Assembly: GCA_025060595.1 (NCBI GenBank)
Contig: JANXBX010000005.1
Location: 68,718 to 132,717, forward strand
DNA length: 64,000 nt
Direction: 5' to 3'
From: Synergistota bacterium
GTDB lineage: Bacteria; Synergistota; GBS-1
Made by a program: the position numbers and the translations under genes. Each line of letters opens with the position of its first letter. Position 1 is the first letter of the stretch. The notes under the pieces are model-generated. The model was not told the origin of the DNA. It did not search any database and saw only the letters and a program-made list of their open reading frames with translations. Of the stretch, positions 56,640-64,000 are shown piece after piece.

Positions 56640-57728
56640 ATGATTAGCAGGATTGGTATACTTACAGGTGGTGGAGATTGTGCTGGTCTAAATGCTGTTA
56701 TAAGAGCGGTAGTTAAGAGTGCCGTTGGAAGACATGGTTTGGAGGTTTGGGGTATTGAGAATGGTTTTAGAGGATTGGTAAAGAGAGAAATGAGGCCTTT
56801 AACTCCCAGCGATGTTTCAGGGCTACTTCCTCGCGGTGGAACTATTCTTGGAACGACTAATAGAGATAATCCGTTTCATTTCCCGGTTTATGAAGATGGG
56901 AGACTTATATATAAAGATATGTCTGATATAGCTATGGAAAATTTTAGAAGATACAAGCTTGATGCTCTTATTGTTGTTGGGGGAGATGGTAGTCTTAAAA
57001 TAGCCCTTGAGTTTTGGAAAAAGAAGGGAATGCCGGTTATAGGTATACCTAAGACTATAGATAATGATCTTGAGGCTACAGATCTAACTTTTGGTTTTGA
57101 TACCGCTGTATTGACAGCTACGGAAGCTCTTGATAAACTTCACACGACTGCAGAATCTCATCACAGAGTTATGATTCTTGAGGTTATGGGAAGATACGCA
57201 GGTTGGATAGCTCTTATGGCGGGTATAGCTGGTGGAGCTGATATAATTTTGATACCGGAAATACCCTTTGACTTAGAAAAGGTTTGTGAAAAGATAAGAC
57301 AAAGGGAGAAAGAGGGTAAGAGATTTAGCCTAATTATGGTTGCTGAAGGTGCAAGGGAAATTGGTAAAGATATGATTGTACAAAAAGTGGTTGAAGGAAG
57401 CCCGGATCCTATTCGTTTAGGAGGTATAGGAAAATACATAGCTGATAAAATAGAGAAGATGATCGAGCTTGAAACAAGAGTTACTGTTTTAGGTCATCTT
57501 CAAAGAGGGGGTTCTCCTACGCCTATGGATAGGCTTCTTGCAACGCGTTTTGGTGTTAAAGCAGTTGAACTTGCGTTAGAAGGGCGTTTTGGAGAGATGG
57601 TTTGTTTAAGGGGAGGAGAAATATCCTCTGTTCCCATAGAGAAGGCTGTTGAGCGTTTAAAGTTGGTTTCACCTGATTGTGAGTTGGTTAAAGTTGCTCG
57701 AGCCCTTGGCATATCCTTTGGTGATTAG
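56640..57728 (+). CDS. 6-phosphofructokinase, second type
   Basis: A 362-residue phosphofructokinase with GILTGGGDCAGLNAVIR, VVGGDGSLKIA and GIPKTIDNDLEATDLTFGFDTA. The Lys in PKTIDND is typical of PPi-dependent and of the mixed group III enzymes, while GGDGS (Gly rather than Asp after the metal Asp) favours ATP; the phosphoryl donor is therefore uncertain. ATG at 56640 follows AAGGAGGTG. A different PFK (ATP-type) lies at 45055. Confidence 0.92.
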   Translation: MISRIGILTGGGDCAGLNAVIRAVVKSAVGRHGLEVWGIENGFRGLVKREMRPLTPSDVSGLLPRGGTILGTTNRDNPFHFPVYEDGRLIYKDMSDIAMENFRRYKLDALIVVGGDGSLKIALEFWKKKGMPVIGIPKTIDNDLEATDLTFGFDTAVLTATEALDKLHTTAESHHRVMILEVMGRYAGWIALMAGIAGGADIILIPEIPFDLEKVCEKIRQREKEGKRFSLIMVAEGAREIGKDMIVQKVVEGSPDPIRLGGIGKYIADKIEKMIELETRVTVLGHLQRGGSPTPMDRLLATRFGVKAVELALEGRFGEMVCLRGGEISSVPIEKAVERLKLVSPDCELVKVARALGISFGD

Positions 57729-57744
57729 GAAGGAGGTTTAAGAA

Positions 57745-58416
57745 TTGATAATAACGAAGAAAAAACCTATTGAAGAGATACTAAATGAGCTTGATAGCTA
57801 TGAAAAGATTTTTATTGTTGGTTGTACCCTGTGTGCCACAGCAAGTAAAACTGGTGGAGAGGAAGAAGTTAGGGAGATGAAAGAAAAACTTGAATTTTCA
57901 GGCAAAAGAGTTGTTGGGACTGTTGTTCTTGATCCTGTTTGTAATTTACAGAAAAGCAAATTGGATTTGAAAAAGTATGTATCTGGTATTTCAGAAAGCG
58001 AAGCCCTTTTGTGTATGGCTTGTGGGAACGGACTTCAAACTTTGGGAGAGATAGTAGAGGATAAACCTATCTTTCCGGCTAATGATACCCTATTTCTTGG
58101 AGAGGTTAAGAGATTCGGAGTGTTCGAGGAAAGATGTTTGCAATGTGGAAAATGTCTTCTGACTAATGGTTTGGCCATATGTCCTCTTTCAAGATGTCCG
58201 AAGGGAATGCTTAATGGTCCATGTGGAGGAGCTAAAGATGGCTTATGCGAGGTTAATCAAGATTTGAAGTGCGTCTGGATGGAGATATATGAGAGGTTAA
58301 AAAGAATGGGTAGGCTTAGTGATCTTAAAAAGATTAATCTTCCTCTCGACTATTCTATTAAGATAAGACCGGGACAACATTATGTAAGAAGAGGTGTTCT
58401 GAATGAGCAAACTTAA
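57745..58416 (+). CDS. metV: MetV: methylenetetrahydrofolate reductase partner protein
   Basis: A 223-residue protein of the MTHFR C-terminal (MetV) family, with many cysteines: VGCTLCATAS, LLCMACGNG, CLQCGKCLLTNGLAICPLSRCP and NGPCGGA. In acetogens and related anaerobes MetV carries zinc or Fe-S sites and forms a complex with MetF. It overlaps metF by 14 bases, confirming the pair. Confidence 0.9.
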   Translation: MIITKKKPIEEILNELDSYEKIFIVGCTLCATASKTGGEEEVREMKEKLEFSGKRVVGTVVLDPVCNLQKSKLDLKKYVSGISESEALLCMACGNGLQTLGEIVEDKPIFPANDTLFLGEVKRFGVFEERCLQCGKCLLTNGLAICPLSRCPKGMLNGPCGGAKDGLCEVNQDLKCVWMEIYERLKRMGRLSDLKKINLPLDYSIKIRPGQHYVRRGVLNEQT

Positions 58417-59275
58417 GGAGAAACTTGATAGTGGAAAATTTACTATCACTGCTGAAATTGGTCCTCCCAAGGGTTCTGATGTTAGTGAGTTTAGAGAGAT
58501 AGTTAAGTTATTAAAGGGGAAGATAGATGCCTTTAATGTGACTGATGGGCAAGGGGCTTCTATGAAGCTTTCTTCGCTGGCTGGCTGTCTTGTTATATTG
58601 AGCGAGGGTGAAGAACCCGTGATGCAGATGACAGGGAGAGATAGAAACAGAATAGCTATTCAATCAGAACTTTTAGGAGCTTATGCCTTGGGTATAAGGA
58701 ATATTCTCGCTATTACTGGTGACTATCCTACTTTGGGGGACAATCCTGGCGCTAAACCTGTTTACGACCTTGATTCAGTGGGAATACTTTTGGCCGCATC
58801 TTCGTTGATGAAAGGAAGAGATCTTGCTGGAAACCTTCTTAAGGGCGAACCTCCTAATTTTTATCTTGGAGCAACAGCTAATCCTAATTTTTTTCCTATA
58901 GAGGTTGAATTAATAAAAATGGAGAAAAAAATAGAAGCAGGGGCGCGTTTTTTTCAAACTCAGGCAGTTTATGATATAAATGTGGCCGAAAGATTTATGA
59001 AAGAGGTGTCAAACTTCAATATAAAAGTTTTGCTGGGTATAATTCCGTTGCGAAGCTTAAAATCAGCACAGTTTGTTAGCAAGATGATTCCAGGGGTTAA
59101 AATATCAGAAGAAGTTTTACGGCGCATGGAAAACGCTTCTGATCCTAAAATTGAGGGCTTGAAGATAGCTGCTGAGCTTATAAGAAAGGTTAAAGAGCAT
59201 GGGTTGGCTCATGGAGTTCATATAATGGCTATAGGTGCGGAGAAAACCGTTCCTATACTTCTAGATATGCTTTAG
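58403..59275 (+). CDS. metF: 5,10-Methylenetetrahydrofolate reductase
   Basis: A 290-residue flavoprotein TIM barrel that reduces methylene-THF to methyl-THF, feeding methionine synthesis or the methyl branch of C1 metabolism. ITAEIGPPKGSD, NVTDGQGA, ILAITGDYPTLGD and FFQTQAVYD are characteristic. ATG at 58403 within the metV end. The stop interlocks with that of the convergent DUF77 gene. Confidence 0.95.
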   Translation: MSKLKEKLDSGKFTITAEIGPPKGSDVSEFREIVKLLKGKIDAFNVTDGQGASMKLSSLAGCLVILSEGEEPVMQMTGRDRNRIAIQSELLGAYALGIRNILAITGDYPTLGDNPGAKPVYDLDSVGILLAASSLMKGRDLAGNLLKGEPPNFYLGATANPNFFPIEVELIKMEKKIEAGARFFQTQAVYDINVAERFMKEVSNFNIKVLLGIIPLRSLKSAQFVSKMIPGVKISEEVLRRMENASDPKIEGLKIAAELIRKVKEHGLAHGVHIMAIGAEKTVPILLDML

Positions 59276-59520
59276 TCTTTAAATTCTAAGATTCTTAATT
59301 CCCATGCCAAAAAGGTAATTTCTTCCTTTATTAGCTCTTCGTGTATTGCTTTAGCGAGGGATAAGATTTGGGAGAGTTCTCCCCTTATTAAAGTACAAGT
59401 TGGGGTAACTTCATAGGGAAGCCCGGATCTTTCAATTACACTTATAGCTTTGTCTACTAATTTTATAACTTCTTCCTTATTCCTGGTACAAGGTAATACC
59501 CTTAAATCTGCTCTTACCAT
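59272..59520 (-). CDS. Thiamine-binding (MTH1187/DUF77) family protein
   Basis: An 82-residue DUF77 protein, a small ferredoxin-like fold. VRADLRVLPC at the start and GLPYEVTPTCTLIRGEL in the middle match members such as YqgV that bind thiamine pyrimidine precursors. No obvious SD; the ATG follows the terminator-like hairpin of the upstream gene by about 10 bases. Confidence 0.85.
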   Translation of the reverse strand: MVRADLRVLPCTRNKEEVIKLVDKAISVIERSGLPYEVTPTCTLIRGELSQILSLAKAIHEELIKEEITFLAWELRILEFKD

Positions 59521-59530
59521 CTTTAAAATA

Positions 59531-59554
59531 GGGACGGACTTTTAAAGCCGTCCC
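59531..59554 (-). terminator. Terminator-like hairpin at the end of the PEP-mutase-family gene
   Basis: GGGACGG (59531-59537) and CCGTCCC (59548-59554) make a 7-bp stem with a 10-base loop that contains the gene's stop codon, followed on the minus strand by TATTTT. The stem overlaps the last codons (KGRL). Moderate strength; readthrough into the DUF77 gene is likely. Confidence 0.7.
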
Positions 59555-60456
59555 TTATATTTTTCTTCCAAGATGTCTTTAGGTAAATATTTTCTTTCCA
59601 TCTCTTTTATTTTAGGATATCCTATGAACTCGGCAAATTCCGGGAATGGCATCATATTTTCATAAGGAGGAGTTATTCCATGGTCCTTCAGGTAAGTTAA
59701 AGCGTCTTTAACTGCTTTTGCCACAGTATACAGCACGAATACAGAATGAACCACTATTTTATAACCAAGTTCTTCTGCTTCTTTGACAGTTATGAATGGA
59801 GTTTTACCCTTTTCTATAAGATTTAGCATAAGAGGTGTATCCGGTAATAACTTCGGTATCTTTTCAAGCTGTTCCAGAGATGTTGGTGATTCAATAAATA
59901 TAAAGTCAGCACCTGCCTCTCTATAGTATTTTCCTCTTTTTATCGCTTCTTCAAAGCCATAGACAGCTATAGCGTCAGTTCTTGCTCCTATAAGGAAGTT
60001 AGGGTCTTCTTCTTTTTTGGCGTCTACTGCTGCTTTTACTTTCCCCACCATTTCTTCAAGAGATATTAATTGTTTTCCTTCAAGATGTCCACACCTTTTT
60101 GGCCATAGTTGATCTTCGATGAAAAGTCCACCTGCTCCCGCCCAAATATACTCCTTAACAGTTCTATAAACGTTTATGGCATTACCATAACCAGTATCAG
60201 CATCACAGAGCAGGGGTATGTTTATAGCTCTTGCCATATATTTTACTCGCTCGCACATCTCGCTAAAGCATACTAAGCCTACATCAGGTTGTCCTAAAAG
60301 TGAAGCAGCTGTTCCATACCCTGAGTGAAAGATCATTTCGAACCCTACGCTTTCAGCTAATTTGGCTGTAAGTGCATCATAAGTACCAGGTGCTACAATG
60401 ATACCGTTCCTTTCTAAAAGCTCTCTTGCTTTTTTACCTGCGCTTTTTTCTTTCAA
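59542..60456 (-). CDS. Isocitrate lyase/PEP mutase family C-C lyase
   Basis: A 304-residue member of the PEP mutase/isocitrate lyase superfamily, related to methylisocitrate and 2,3-dimethylmalate lyases. The lyase loop motif reads KRCGHLEGK (Cys is the general acid). LCDADTGYGNAINVYRTV supplies metal-binding Asp residues, and IGARTDAIAVYG the conserved Arg. Likely a 2-methylisocitrate- or dimethylmalate-type lyase; exact substrate is open. It follows the GntR gene by about 18 bases and is probably controlled by it. Confidence 0.88.
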   Translation of the reverse strand: MKEKSAGKKARELLERNGIIVAPGTYDALTAKLAESVGFEMIFHSGYGTAASLLGQPDVGLVCFSEMCERVKYMARAINIPLLCDADTGYGNAINVYRTVKEYIWAGAGGLFIEDQLWPKRCGHLEGKQLISLEEMVGKVKAAVDAKKEEDPNFLIGARTDAIAVYGFEEAIKRGKYYREAGADFIFIESPTSLEQLEKIPKLLPDTPLMLNLIEKGKTPFITVKEAEELGYKIVVHSVFVLYTVAKAVKDALTYLKDHGITPPYENMMPFPEFAEFIGYPKIKEMERKYLPKDILEEKYKGRL

Positions 60457-60474
60457 GGTCTCCCCCCTTTTTCA

Positions 60475-61131
60475 TTAAATTATTTCTTCAAGTTCCTTTA
60501 AAACTCTTAAAACTCTTTCTGCTGCTCCCTTTATGTGTTTTTCAGTTAGTTCTGCTGCTTTTTTGGCCTCTCCAGATTTAATAGTTTCGCATATTTCTTT
60601 ATGCTCTTCTAACATAGTATGTATTCTTTCAGGCATTCTGCTTGCTATCTCTCTATAGGGTAATGTTATGGCTAGAACTTCCTGTAAAACCTTTTGTAGG
60701 TAACGATTACCGCAAGCTTCATAAATAGTTTCGTCTAGTTCCCTGTTCAGTAGATCAAGAGCATTGTAATCTTCTTGCTTTACTGCTATTTCCATTCTTT
60801 GAATGATGTCATCGAGTTTCCTTTTACCCTCTTCAGATATTCTTGAAGCAGCCTTTTCAGCAGCCTTAGGTTCAAGAAGTATTCGGACTTCATAGTAATC
60901 CTCAAGCTCTCTTGTGTTTACTCCTCTTACAGTTCTAAGCTTACCTCTTTTGGTTACTAGCCCTTCGTCTTCAAGTTTCTTTAAGGCATCTCTAACAGGC
61001 GTTATGCTTACTTTGAATATTTGAGCTAGATCTCTTTCTACAAGCTTTTCCCCAACCTTTCTCTTACGGGATATAATTTCTTCTTTTAATTTTTCGTAAA
61101 TTTTTTCTCCAAGAGTCTTTTTTCTTCTCAC
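60475..61131 (-). CDS. GntR/FCD family transcriptional regulator
   Basis: A 218-residue FadR-subfamily regulator. N-terminal winged helix (about 5-72) with ISRKRKVGEKLVERDLA and SITPVRDALKKLEDEGLV; C-terminal FCD effector domain with metal-ligand candidates Asp and His (ELDETIYEAC, EEHKEICETI, EKHIKGAAE). GTG start at 61131, after AGAGGTG. It heads a two- to three-gene unit with the PEP-mutase-family lyase and DUF77 gene and likely responds to that lyase's substrate. Confidence 0.9.
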   Translation of the reverse strand: MRRKKTLGEKIYEKLKEEIISRKRKVGEKLVERDLAQIFKVSITPVRDALKKLEDEGLVTKRGKLRTVRGVNTRELEDYYEVRILLEPKAAEKAASRISEEGKRKLDDIIQRMEIAVKQEDYNALDLLNRELDETIYEACGNRYLQKVLQEVLAITLPYREIASRMPERIHTMLEEHKEICETIKSGEAKKAAELTEKHIKGAAERVLRVLKELEEII

Positions 61132-61144
61132 TTCGCATCACCTC

Positions 61145-61196
61145 TGATGTATCAAATTTCCTTAATTATGATAGCGATTTTGCTATAATAAGTCAA
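61145..61196 (-). promoter_or_regulatory. Promoter and candidate operators of the GntR-lyase operon
   Basis: Minus-strand -35 TTGACT (61191-61196), 17-base spacer, -10 TATCAT (61168-61173). Between the two boxes lies a 10-bp-arm inverted repeat, TTATgATAGC (61166-61175) and GCTATaATAA (61182-61191), with a 6-base centre. A second palindrome, TGATGTATCA (61145-61154), sits just before the SD. Both are good candidates for autorepression by the GntR protein. Confidence 0.65.
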
Positions 61197-61225
61197 TATA
61201 TAGCTTTGAAAAAATCGTTGAGTTT

Positions 61226-61253
61226 TTGTTTTCTGCTAACTCCGTGCTATAAT
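61226..61253 (+). promoter_or_regulatory. Promoter for the 72-residue small protein
   Basis: TATAAT at 61248-61253 with TTGTTT (61226-61231) 16 bases upstream; the ORF starts 27 bases downstream, after GAGGGGTG. Confidence 0.55.
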
Positions 61254-61280
61254 TAAAGAGGAAAGAGGGGTGAATCGGAT

Positions 61281-61499
61281 ATGCGTGTGGAGGGAATTAA
61301 TGCGTGGAATAGGATTGAGCAGGCCTATAGGAGTGAAAATCAGATAACTGATCAAGTTCGGGAAAGTAGTAGAAATGAAAATAGAGCGATGGTGTATAGG
61401 GGGGATATAGAGCGTCCTCGGGAAGGGGAAACTTATAACAGGGAAGGGGAAAGAGTAACTTATGTTTCTCCTGGAAAAGTTTTTGAGGCTCAAGGTTAA
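61281..61499 (+). CDS. Small hydrophilic protein, unknown function
   Basis: A 72-residue protein I do not recognise. It is strongly polar (Arg, Glu, Asn, Gly rich), with no hydrophobic segment, begins MRVEGINAWNRIEQAYR and ends in VTYVSPGKVFEAQG. Supported by its own promoter, an SD (AGAGGGGTG) and an ATG. It stands alone between the GntR promoter and tRNA-Gly. Its composition suggests a partly disordered cytoplasmic protein. Confidence 0.65.
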   Translation: MRVEGINAWNRIEQAYRSENQITDQVRESSRNENRAMVYRGDIERPREGETYNREGERVTYVSPGKVFEAQG

Positions 61500-61514
61500 A
61501 TAGAACTATATTTC

Positions 61515-61543
61515 TTGATTTTTTAACATAAGACTGATATAAT
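61515..61543 (+). promoter_or_regulatory. Promoter for tRNA-Gly
   Basis: TTGATT (61515-61520), 17-base spacer, consensus TATAAT (61538-61543) with a TGn extension. The mature tRNA begins 14 bases downstream. Confidence 0.8.
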
Positions 61544-61556
61544 TAAAACTGGTGGT

Positions 61557-61632
61557 GCGGATATAGCTCAGGTGGTAGAGCATCGGCTTCCCAAGCCGAG
61601 GGTCGCGGGTTCAAATCCCGTTATCCGCTCCA
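61557..61632 (+). tRNA. tRNA-Gly (anticodon CCC)
   Basis: 76 bases with encoded CCA. Acceptor GCGGATA/TATCCGC, D-stem GCTC/GAGC, anticodon stem TCGGC/GCCGA with loop TTCCCAA (anticodon CCC, reads GGG), T-arm GCGGG TTCAAAT CCCGT with a terminal G-T pair. Discriminator T. Confidence 0.98.
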
Positions 61633-61666
61633 CTTTTTATTTTTTTATAGAGGAGGTGCTTGTGTA

Positions 61667-62074
61667 ATGGAAGAGCTTGAAAAGAGAGTAGCAGAAGAGT
61701 CCTGGAAAGGGGAGATTTTGAGTCATATCAGGCGTAAAGAGGAAGAAAGAAAAGAAAGGGCAATGTATAGTGAGGAAGAGCTTCTCGAGGAGATAAAGAA
61801 AAAGTGGCTGGAGATACTTAATGAGTTTAAGAAGGAAGACAAGATAGTTTTTGCATACTTTAGAGGAGCTGAGGTTCTAAGGGTCTCTTTTGATGACTCT
61901 TCTGTAAGGGTATTTTTAAGGGGTCTTGATGTTAGCTTCATAGATTATGTTGAAGATCCTAAAGTGAAAAGATTCATAGAAAAGGTTTTTCAGAGAGTTT
62001 TGGGTATAAGACTTTCTGTAATGTGTGCTCTTGAGTCTAAAAGTTGGGAATCCGTTCGTGGAGAGGAGATATAA
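61667..62074 (+). CDS. Stand-alone DnaX C-terminal-domain-like protein
   Basis: A 135-residue protein. The first 40 residues are a charged helix rich in Glu, Lys and Arg. Residues about 45-120 (KKWLEILNEFKKEDKIVFAY ... VFQRVLGIRLSVMCALE) align by eye with the tau-like tail of the window's own DnaX (KWEEFLKKLKEKKISLYAFL ... EVFGEEIELEIV), including the W at the start, the central beta-strands and the final strand. It lacks the ATPase part. Possibly a replisome accessory protein. ATG behind GAGGAGGTG; cotranscribed with the radical SAM gene, which overlaps its end. Confidence 0.6.
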   Translation: MEELEKRVAEESWKGEILSHIRRKEEERKERAMYSEEELLEEIKKKWLEILNEFKKEDKIVFAYFRGAEVLRVSFDDSSVRVFLRGLDVSFIDYVEDPKVKRFIEKVFQRVLGIRLSVMCALESKSWESVRGEEI

Positions 62075-63023
62075 CTCCCTTAATCAGTATTTTAAGGAGA
62101 GGTATGGAAAAAGGGTTCAGAAGATAACATTAGATGCGGGTTTTTTCTGCCCCAATAGAGACGGTCGTTTAAGCAAAGGAGGATGTGTATTTTGTGATGA
62201 GAAAGGTAGTGGTAGGGGCGAGTATGGTATTCTGAGCCTTAGGGAACAGATAGAAAGGGCTTATAAGTTTTTAAGGAAAAGATATGAAACTGATCTTTTT
62301 ATGCTTTATTTTCAAGCTTTTACAAATACTTATGCTCCTATAGAGAAGAGTATAACGCTTTTTAGAGGGTGTTTGAATGAAGCTTCTAAGCTTTTTAAGG
62401 TTATAGGTTTGTCTGTGGGAACGAGACCTGATTGTGTTCCAGACCCTTTTCCTCAAGTTTACTCCTCACTTAAGGCTTATGTGGATGAATTGTGGTTGGA
62501 ATTTGGGTTACAAAGCATAAACTATAAGACTTTAAAGCTTGTAAATAGAGGTCACACTTTTGCAGAGTTTATCGATGCGGTTTTAAGATGTAAAGGTAAA
62601 GGGATAAAGATTTGTGCTCATGTTATACTTGGATTGCCTGGAGAAGATGAGGAAGATGCTATGGAAATGGCGCGTGTTTTGTCAGCTTTGAGAGTAGATG
62701 GAGTTAAGATTCACCCCCTTTATGTAGTTAAAGGAACTCCTCTTGAAGAAATGGTTAGAGAGGGAAAGTATAGACCCCTTGAGCTTGATGAATATGTGAA
62801 AATGTGTGTTTCTTTTTTGGAACACCTCTCACCTGAAGTTATTATTCATAGGCTAACAGGTGAAACTTCCAAAGAGGATCTTTTTGTTCCTGATTGGACT
62901 CTTAATAAGCCGGAAGTAATAAAGAAAATTGAAGAAGAACTTATCAAAAGGGGTTCTTGGCAAGGAAAAAAGCTCAAGCTTGGATTATCTCAGGAGGAAC
63001 TTTGTCCCCTTGTAGAGAGGTAA
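62058..63023 (+). CDS. Radical SAM protein (TIGR01212/YhcC family)
   Basis: About 321 residues of the YhcC radical SAM family. The cluster-binding cysteines are in [20 protein letters not shown] followed by [16 protein letters not shown] and [20 protein letters not shown] are typical of the family. Function unknown. Starts are ambiguous: the GTG at 62058 gives a family-like N-terminus ([17 protein letters not shown]), while a GTG at 62025 adds 11 residues. The 3' end overlaps mnmG by 34 bases. Confidence 0.88.
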   Translation: MERRYNSLNQYFKERYGKRVQKITLDAGFFCPNRDGRLSKGGCVFCDEKGSGRGEYGILSLREQIERAYKFLRKRYETDLFMLYFQAFTNTYAPIEKSITLFRGCLNEASKLFKVIGLSVGTRPDCVPDPFPQVYSSLKAYVDELWLEFGLQSINYKTLKLVNRGHTFAEFIDAVLRCKGKGIKICAHVILGLPGEDEEDAMEMARVLSALRVDGVKIHPLYVVKGTPLEEMVREGKYRPLELDEYVKMCVSFLEHLSPEVIIHRLTGETSKEDLFVPDWTLNKPEVIKKIEEELIKRGSWQGKKLKLGLSQEELCPLVER

Positions 63024-64000
63024 ATTGTTAGTAAGGATATGTCTGCTGGGCTTACCCCAGAGATTCTAGAAGCCTGTCCTATGGAGATAGGCTTTATTTT
63101 CTTCAGTTTTTCCTTTCCCTCGTTTGAGAGCCCAGGAATAGCATCATAATCCAGATCTGCTGGAATTTTTCTGTTTTCCATCTTCTTGAACTGCTCAACC
63201 AGGGATAACTCTCTCTTAATATACCCTTCGTATTTTATTTCTATTTCTACTTGTTTTCTTTCTTCATAACTCAAATTATTATTGCTGGATGGGTCTATTT
63301 CTAAAAGCCTTTCTATTGTGACTTCTGGTCTTTTAAGAAGCTGTGCTAATGTTACAGGGGTATCTATCGGAGAGCTACCGAGTGATCTTAAAAGTTCGTT
63401 TACCTTATCAGTAGGAGGAACCCTAACTTGGTTTAGTCTTTCTATCTCTTCTTCGACTCTCTTTTTCTTGAGAAGGAATCTCTCATATTCATCTTTTCTT
63501 ATTAAGCCCACGTTATATCCATAGGGCATCAAGCGGAAATCTGCATTATCCTGTCTTAAGAGTAACCTGTATTCTGCTCTAGATGTTAGGATTCTATAAG
63601 GTTCCTCTGTTCCTTTAGTTACGAGATCATCTATAAGTACACCTATATAGGCTTCGGCTCTGCTTAGTATGAGAGGTTCTTCTCCTCTTAGCTTCAAAGC
63701 AGCATTTATACCAGCTATAAGTCCTTGTGCTGCAGCTTCTTCATATCCTGATGTTCCATTTATTTGACCTGCCATAAATAATCCTTCTATATCCTTAGTT
63801 TCAAGTGATGGCTTGAGTTGTGTAGGATAGACAAAATCGTACTCTATTGCGTATCCTGGTCTCATTATCTCGGCTTTTTCAAGGCCAGGTAAAGTTCTTA
63901 CCATCTTTATCTGTACGTCTGTAGGGAGACTTGTAGAGAAGTTCTGGAGATAAAACTCTAATGTTCTTCTGCCCTCTGGTTCTAGAAACACAGTATGGGA
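62990..64000 (-). CDS. mnmG: tRNA uridine 5-carboxymethylaminomethyl modification enzyme MnmG (5' truncated)
   Basis: The C-terminal 337 or so residues of MnmG (GidA); the frame is open through the window edge, so the GTG at 63991 is internal. With MnmE it modifies the wobble uridine of certain tRNAs using FAD and methylene-THF. [59 protein letters not shown] and the C-terminal helical MnmE-binding domain are present; the FAD-binding N-terminus is beyond the edge. Confidence 0.96.
   Translation of the reverse strand, partial: SHTVFLEPEGRRTLEFYLQNFSTSLPTDVQIKMVRTLPGLEKAEIMRPGYAIEYDFVYPTQLKPSLETKDIEGLFMAGQINGTSGYEEAAAQGLIAGINAALKLRGEEPLILSRAEAYIGVLIDDLVTKGTEEPYRILTSRAEYRLLLRQDNADFRLMPYGYNVGLIRKDEYERFLLKKKRVEEEIERLNQVRVPPTDKVNELLRSLGSSPIDTPVTLAQLLKRPEVTIERLLEIDPSSNNNLSYEERKQVEIEIKYEGYIKRELSLVEQFKKMENRKIPADLDYDAIPGLSNEGKEKLKKIKPISIGQASRISGVSPADISLLTIYLSTRGQSSS

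Noticed and set aside
1-64000. CRISPR arrays, insertion sequences, prophage or integrated elements.
   Set aside because: No direct-repeat arrays, transposase or integrase genes or att-like duplications near the tRNAs were seen; gene style is uniform throughout.

Overview
The window is dense, AT-rich bacterial chromosome from a diderm. Evidence for an outer membrane is an MlaE-F-D lipid transport operon whose MlaD ends in a beta-barrel-like region. Heavy use of AGA/AGG and ATA codons, many GTG/TTG starts, peptide- and amino-acid-related genes (a TRAP transporter, M18 and M20 peptidases, an Opp-type ATPase, MetVF) and large module insertions in RpoB/RpoC suggest an anaerobic, possibly thermophilic amino-acid or peptide fermenter. 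Synergistota or a neighbouring diderm lineage is my best guess; the sequence alone does not settle the phylum. I found no prophage, insertion sequence or CRISPR array.

Layout: 1-11.7 kb holds c-di-GMP proteins (HD-GYP, GGDEF), rnr, guaA, a LemA/DUF2207 pair, an Asp/Glu-racemase-like gene with an M20 peptidase, and a bifunctional-nuclease-domain protein. 11.7-16.3 kb holds an S55 peptidase-like protein and the Mla operon. 16.3-22.7 kb, minus strand, is one apparent operon: a leader peptide with seven consecutive tyrosine codons, a strong intrinsic terminator, then dctP-dctQ-dctM (TRAP transporter), a chemoreceptor and an M18 aminopeptidase. 22.8-32.8 kb holds tRNA-Arg(CCG), rpoB, rpoC, an FAH-family hydrolase and a CxxCxxCC protein. 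32.8-38.8 kb holds speD behind a structured leader, cysS, an IMPase-like gene, a short uvrC, lgt and a secreted six-repeat protein. 38.9-48.6 kb is a long operon: dnaX, a CapD-like dehydratase, dnaE, mtrB (the tryptophan-sensing RNA-binding protein TRAP), pfkA, pyk and mutM. 48.6-64 kb holds an M20 hydrolase, a GNAT, an Opp ATPase, DUF763, spermidine synthase, an amidohydrolase, agmatinase, pyruvoyl arginine decarboxylase, a QueG-like protein, a second PFK, metV-metF, a thiamine-binding-type protein, a PEP-mutase-family lyase with its GntR regulator, tRNA-Gly(CCC), a stand-alone DnaX-tail-like protein, a radical SAM protein and partial mnmG.

Functional links: PdaD, SpeB, SpeD and SpeE form a complete arginine-to-spermidine route. 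PfkA, Pfk2 and Pyk cover glycolytic control points. Aromatic amino acids appear to be sensed twice: by the MtrB-type TRAP protein (Trp) and by the Tyr-codon leader ahead of the TRAP transporter operon. The Tyr-codon attenuator is the observation I would follow first. The genome is very compact: nine of ten convergent gene pairs overlap at their 3' ends.
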